A DNA stretch of 55,824 nt. Source: UBA993 sp964485855. GTDB taxonomy: Bacteria > Bacillota > Dethiobacteria > DTU022. Shown here piece after piece: positions 51,891-55,824 of this stretch. Under the pieces are notes generated by a model. The model was not told the origin of the DNA. It saw only the letters and a program-made list of their open reading frames with translations, and did not search any database. The position numbers and the translations under genes are program-made. The DNA is taken from the NCBI GenBank assembly GCA_964485855.1, contig CAZAKI010000012.1, positions 1 to 55,824 of the forward strand. The letters are read 5' to 3'. The first letter of the stretch is position 1, and each line of letters opens with the position of its first letter.

Positions 51891-54224
51891 ATGTTAACTG
51901 GAAAAATACTTAGGCCTGTTAAAGTCTCTTTTATTTCCACCTATCCGCCGCGTAAATGCGGGATTGCCACCTTCTGTGCCGATCTGCTGAACAGCATGAG
52001 GATGGTCTATGGTGGTACTGACGGCAACGGTGAAGAAAATAATTTTGAGGTTGTTGCGCTAAACAACGGAAACGAAAGTTATAACTACGGGCAAGAGGTT
52101 GCCTTTCATGTCCGCGACCAGCTGCGCAGTGATTACCAGCGGGCAGCCGATTTTATTAATCATTCGCCGATTGATGCCGTATCAATTCAACATGAGTATG
52201 GTATCTTTGGCGGCGAAGACGGAAATTATATAAACTATCTGCTTGCTTCGTTAAAGAAGCCGGCCATCACCACCCTGCATACCGTTCTGGAAGAACCGTC
52301 ATCCGGACAAAGGCAGACCCTGATGCGAATTTGTGAGCAATCCGTATCCATTGTTGTCATGGCCAAGGCCGCCCAGGAAATTCTGACTCGTGTTTACCGT
52401 GTTCCAGAGGAGAAGATTCTCTTGATTCCCCACGGAGCGCCAGATGTTCCTTTTCTCGATTCATCTTATTACAAAGATCAATTCCAGGCTGAAGGGCGCA
52501 AAGTGCTCTTAACTTTCGGGTTGCTCGGACCCAGTAAAGGTTTGGAATATTCCATTGAAGCCATGAAAAAGGTGGTAGAGGTTCACCCGGATGCGCTCTA
52601 CATTGTGCTGGGAGCCACTCACCCTGAAATCAAACGCCGCTACGGCGAAGAATACCGGTACTCCCTGGAAAAGATGGTTCACGATTATAGCCTGGAAGGC
52701 AATGTCGCCTTCTATAACCAGTATGTTTCACTGGAACGCCTGGTACAGTTTTTAGTGGCAACAGATATTTACATTACCCCCTATTTAAGCCGGGAGCAGA
52801 TTACCTCAGGCACCCTGGCCTATGCCCTGGCCTGCGGAAAAGCAATTATTTCGACCCCCTATATTTATGCTGAAGAGTTGTTGGCCGAAGAGCGCGGCTG
52901 CCTGGTACCATTCCGCGACAGCGATCAGCTGGCTGAGGCCATTATTCAACTGCTAAGTGATGAAGATGGCCGCAATCGGATGCGCAAAGCATCATACCAG
53001 TACGGTCGGCAGATGATCTGGAAAGAGGTCGGCCGCAACTATGCCGCCGCTTTTGAACAGGCCCGCTTCAGCTTTAGTACAATGTTTACCCAGTCCTTGC
53101 AGGGTACCGATGTAACAGAGCGATCAATCCTGCCGGATGTGAACTTAACCCATTTGCGATCACTAACCGATGACACCGGTCTTTTTCAGCACGCTGTTTA
53201 TGACGTGCCCGATCGCAGTCATGGTTACTGTACTGATGACAACGCCCGCGGTTTTATCGCAGCCGTAATGAACTGGCGACTCTTTAAAGATGAGGCCATT
53301 AATCTATTGCTTAAAACCTATCTCAGTTTTCTCTACCATGCCTATAATGAAAAAATGGGCCGGATGCGTAACTTTATGAGTTTTGACCGCCGCTGGCTGG
53401 AAGAAGTTGGTTCGGAGGACAGCCATGGTCGAACTTTATGGGCCCTGGGCTACAGCATTTCACATCCGCCAAGTGATGAAAACCTGGGGCTTTCAACCAG
53501 GCTGTTTAAAGAACTGATCAATGCCCCGCTTAAGTTTACTTCACCGCGGGCCTGGGCTTTCACTGTTATCGGCGCCAATTACTATTTGCGACGCTTTGGT
53601 GGTGATACCAGGGTGCGACAGATTATGTCCGGGCTATCCGCAAAACTTCTAAAGCTTTATGATCACGTAGCTGATGATCAGTGGTTCTGGCCTGAAAATA
53701 TTGTTAGCTATGACAACGCCCGTATTCCCCAGGCCTTAATTGTTGCCGGCAATATGTTGGAAGATGAGCAGATGTTTGACACCGGCTTAAAAAGCCTGCA
53801 GTGGCTGATTACTATCCAGACTAACCCGGAAAGCGGCCACCTGTCGCTGATCGGCAACGAAGGCTGGTATCGCCGAGATGGAGAGAAAGCCGCTTATGAT
53901 CAGCAGTCGGTTGATGCCGCAGCCCTGGTCGATGCTTGTTATCAGGCTTTTGTCCTGACCGGAGAAGACAGCTGGCTCAATAAGATGGAGTGGGCTTTCA
54001 ACTGGTTTTTCGGCAGCAACGATGGGCGCCAGCCGCTTTATGATTTTGGTAACGGCGGCTGCTATGACGGCCTGCAGCCCGGCGGAGTTAACCTCAACCA
54101 GGGCGGCGAATCGACTACTTCACTATTGCTGGCCCTCCAGCGCGTGCACCTGGTGGCGCACCAGGGATTGTTTCAGCAGCAAAAACAGCTTGCTTTAAAG
54201 CTGAGCGAACCTAACGCAAAATAA
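51891..54224 (+). CDS. Family 4 glycosyltransferase fused to an (alpha/alpha)-barrel domain
   Basis: A 777-aa protein. Residues 1 to about 400 are a GT4 transferase (STYPPRKCGIATFCADLLNSM, SIQHEYGIFGG, LLTFGLLGPSKGLEYSIEAM, SGTLAYALACGKAIISTPY). About 410-770 is an alpha-helical repeat domain resembling six-hairpin glycosidases or epimerases (DRSHGYCTDDNARGFIAA, WALGYSISHPPSD, SPRAWAFTVIGANYYLRR, LNQGGESTTSLLLALQRVHL). The second half may bind or trim the glycan made by the first. ATG at 51891 has GAGGTG 7 nt upstream; a GTG at 51882 overlaps that site. The product is probably a mannose polymer. Confidence 0.86.
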   Translation: MLTGKILRPVKVSFISTYPPRKCGIATFCADLLNSMRMVYGGTDGNGEENNFEVVALNNGNESYNYGQEVAFHVRDQLRSDYQRAADFINHSPIDAVSIQHEYGIFGGEDGNYINYLLASLKKPAITTLHTVLEEPSSGQRQTLMRICEQSVSIVVMAKAAQEILTRVYRVPEEKILLIPHGAPDVPFLDSSYYKDQFQAEGRKVLLTFGLLGPSKGLEYSIEAMKKVVEVHPDALYIVLGATHPEIKRRYGEEYRYSLEKMVHDYSLEGNVAFYNQYVSLERLVQFLVATDIYITPYLSREQITSGTLAYALACGKAIISTPYIYAEELLAEERGCLVPFRDSDQLAEAIIQLLSDEDGRNRMRKASYQYGRQMIWKEVGRNYAAAFEQARFSFSTMFTQSLQGTDVTERSILPDVNLTHLRSLTDDTGLFQHAVYDVPDRSHGYCTDDNARGFIAAVMNWRLFKDEAINLLLKTYLSFLYHAYNEKMGRMRNFMSFDRRWLEEVGSEDSHGRTLWALGYSISHPPSDENLGLSTRLFKELINAPLKFTSPRAWAFTVIGANYYLRRFGGDTRVRQIMSGLSAKLLKLYDHVADDQWFWPENIVSYDNARIPQALIVAGNMLEDEQMFDTGLKSLQWLITIQTNPESGHLSLIGNEGWYRRDGEKAAYDQQSVDAAALVDACYQAFVLTGEDSWLNKMEWAFNWFFGSNDGRQPLYDFGNGGCYDGLQPGGVNLNQGGESTTSLLLALQRVHLVAHQGLFQQQKQLALKLSEPNAK

Positions 54225-54292
54225 AGCTAACCGGTTGTTTGCGATGCAGCAAGCCTTGATCAGGATAACCTTGTTTTGAATGGAGTGATCTT

Positions 54293-55824
54293 ATGTATGC
54301 CGTAATCTTAGCCGGCGGCAGTGGAACCCGGCTCTGGCCGCTCAGCCGTGAAAAATTTCCAAAGCAATATCTGCCCCTGGTTCCAGTGCAGGATNNNNNN
54401 NNNNNNNNNNNNNNNNNNNNNNNNNNNNNNNNNNNNNNNNNNNNNNNNNNNNNNNNNNNNNNNNNNNNNNNNNNNNNNNNNNNNNNNNNNNNNNTATCTA
54501 TCTCTCTTCCAGGCCACGATCAAAAGGGTAGTATTAACCGTTCCCCCGGAACAAATAATTATAGTTACTCATACAGAACAGGCCCAGGAAATTAAGCGCC
54601 AGTTAGCGTCTATTAAGATCGAAGGCCCCCGCCTGCTCGCAGAACCGGAAGCCCGCAACACCGCCCCGGCCATTGGCCTGGCTGCCCGTTTTTTGCTCAA
54701 TGAGACCGGTCCGGAGACAATCATTGCTGTACTTCCCTCCGACCACCTGATTCCCGATCAGCAGCAATTTGCCGAGCTGCTGCGTGATGGCGAATTTGCT
54801 GCAAAAGCTTACGGTCTGGTTACCTTTGGGATTAGACCTAACTACCCCGAAACCGGGTTCGGCTATATTTGCTGCGGAGAACATTTAAATGACAAAACTT
54901 ACCGGGTCGAACGTTTCGTTGAAAAACCTGATATGAAGACTGCTGAGCAGTATTTCTCCGATTCCCGATATCTCTGGAATAGTGGGATGTTTGTGTTTCA
55001 TATCGGTTCACTCCTGGAAGCATTTAAGCAGCACTTGCCGGCAACCTCTGCCGCGCTTGACACGATTGATTTTAATCGCCTGGATACACTGCCGGATTTA
55101 TACCACAAGCTGGAAAAAACTTCAATTGACTATGGCATCCTTGAAAAAGCGGCTAATGTCACGGTTATTCCAACCGCCATTAACTGGAGCGATCTGGGCA
55201 GTTGGGAAGCCTATTACCAGGTTTCAGTTAAAGATGATGCAAACAACTACCTTAAGGGTGAAGTGCTGGCGGTAGACACCCGGAACAGCCTCATTTACGG
55301 CGAATCTCGGTTGATTGGCGCTATCGGTTTAAACAACCTGGTAATCATTGATACTGCTGATGCTCTGTTGGTTTGTGACCGTGGGCGAACCCAGGAAGTA
55401 AAGGAAATAGTGGGCAAGCTTCACGAAAAAGGAGCTGTCGAAGCCAGGGAGCATCGCACTATTTATCGACCCTGGGGCAGCTACACCTCGCTGGAAATCG
55501 GTACTAATTATCAGGTCAAACGCATCAACGTTAACCCGGGAGCTCGCCTTAGTCTGCAGAGTCACAAACACCGGGCTGAAAACTGGGTAGTGGTGGCCGG
55601 CGAAGCCCTGGTAACGATCAATGAACAGCAAATTATGGTTAGAAAAGGTGAAAGCGCCTATATTCCCAGAGGGGCCCGCCACCGGATGGAAAACCGGGGG
55701 CAGGAACCACTGGTCCTGATTGAAGTTCAAAATGGTGATTACCTCGGGGAAGACGATATCGAACGCTACGAGGACGACTACGGCCGCACCGAAACCCCCT
55801 CCCTAACGAGCGGAGCGTTCACCG
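54293..55824 (+). CDS. manC: Mannose-1-phosphate guanylyltransferase (with mannose-6-P isomerase-like cupin), gap-interrupted and 3' partial
   Basis: This enzyme makes GDP-mannose from mannose 1-phosphate and GTP. The N-terminal signature VILAGGSGTRLWPLSREKFPKQ is followed at residue 34 by a 100-N gap (54395-54494). After it the frame resumes exactly on a codon with SLFQATIKRV, then EPEARNTAPAIGLAA, PSDHLI, FVEKPD and NWSDLGSWEAYY. Joining the two sides without any missing base gives one open frame. About 350 onward is the cupin part (RPWGSYTSLEIG, LQSHKHRAENWVVVAGEA). The frame is still open at 55824, close to the normal end of ManC. It supplies mannose donors to the two GT4 proteins. Confidence 0.9.
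54395..54494. other. 100-N assembly gap inside manC
   Basis: One hundred Ns of default size. The flanks (GCAGGAT and TATCTATCTC) join in frame with nothing missing by length, so the real gap is probably only a few bases or none. Confidence 0.85.

Noticed and set aside
1..55824. pylT, pylS, pylBCD, ramA or CRISPR array in the window
   Set aside because: None recognised. The radical SAM enzyme at 36700 is lysine 2,3-aminomutase by its substrate aspartates, not PylB.

Overview
The window looks like a draft or metagenome scaffold (two 100-N gaps) from a strictly anaerobic Clostridia-type Firmicute. Evidence: sigma-A-type promoters, strong AGGAGG ribosome sites, oxygen-sensitive enzymes (lysine 2,3-aminomutase, IorAB, tungsten/molybdenum aldehyde oxidoreductase, corrinoid methyltransferases) and amino-acid and acyl-CoA metabolism. 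The species cannot be named from the sequence. I annotate 53 protein genes and one tRNA-Leu(GAG). No CRISPR array, insertion sequence or rRNA was seen.

Layout. 1-7.0 kb: a branched-chain amino-acid type ABC importer split into two convergent halves (livKHM forward, livFG plus an AMP-forming acyl-CoA synthetase reverse). 7.2-12.0 kb: tRNA-Leu, then a metal/Fe-S cofactor operon (DUF5320, DUF134 regulator, NifU-like, two NifX-like, two MinD-type ATPases with ferredoxin inserts, Mrp) resembling the ORP complex genes of Desulfovibrio, with a pair of identical palindromes at its promoter. 12.0-18.3 kb (reverse): DUF1667 protein, a 928-residue fused flavoprotein, an aminotransferase, an M23 peptidase and a small transaldolase. 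18.4-25.2 kb: a CoA-transferase/GNAT fusion, then a FemAB/BioF2-like acyltransferase, an MshA-like glycosyltransferase, a PIG-L deacetylase and inositol-1-phosphate synthase, which together suggest a glucosaminyl-inositol pathway. 25.2-30.6 kb: 2,4-dienoyl-CoA reductase-like flavoenzyme, ADP-forming acyl-CoA synthetase, ubiquitin-fold protein and SRAP/YedK. 30.6-32.9 kb: dimethylamine methyltransferase mtbB, interrupted by an in-frame amber codon read as pyrrolysine, with its corrinoid protein mtbC. 33.3-39.6 kb: CvpA with zinc ribbons, NhaC antiporter (split by an artefactual gap), GNAT, lysine 2,3-aminomutase and an MttB-family methyltransferase without an amber codon. 39.7-43.8 kb (reverse): iorA-iorB-paaK-ACT. 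44.0-48.1 kb: thioredoxin, EF-Tu-like small protein, azlCD, aldehyde:ferredoxin oxidoreductase and MoaD. 48.3-48.8 kb: brnTA toxin-antitoxin. 49.0-55.8 kb: MBL hydrolase, then GH130, two GT4 proteins (one fused to a helical-barrel domain) and GDP-mannose pyrophosphorylase, probably making and turning over a mannose polymer.

How it fits together. The cell appears to live on amino acids, aromatic or branched acids and methylated amines. Keto-acid and aldehyde oxidation to acyl-CoA (IorAB, PaaK, AOR, ADP-forming synthetase) saves energy through ferredoxin and ATP. MtbB/MtbC and the MttB homologue feed methyl groups into a corrinoid route. The partner genes (pylTSBCD, ramA, mtbA/mtgA) were not recognised here and must lie elsewhere. 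The outstanding observation is genetic-code expansion: TAG is read as pyrrolysine in mtbB, while eight other genes in the window still end with TAG.
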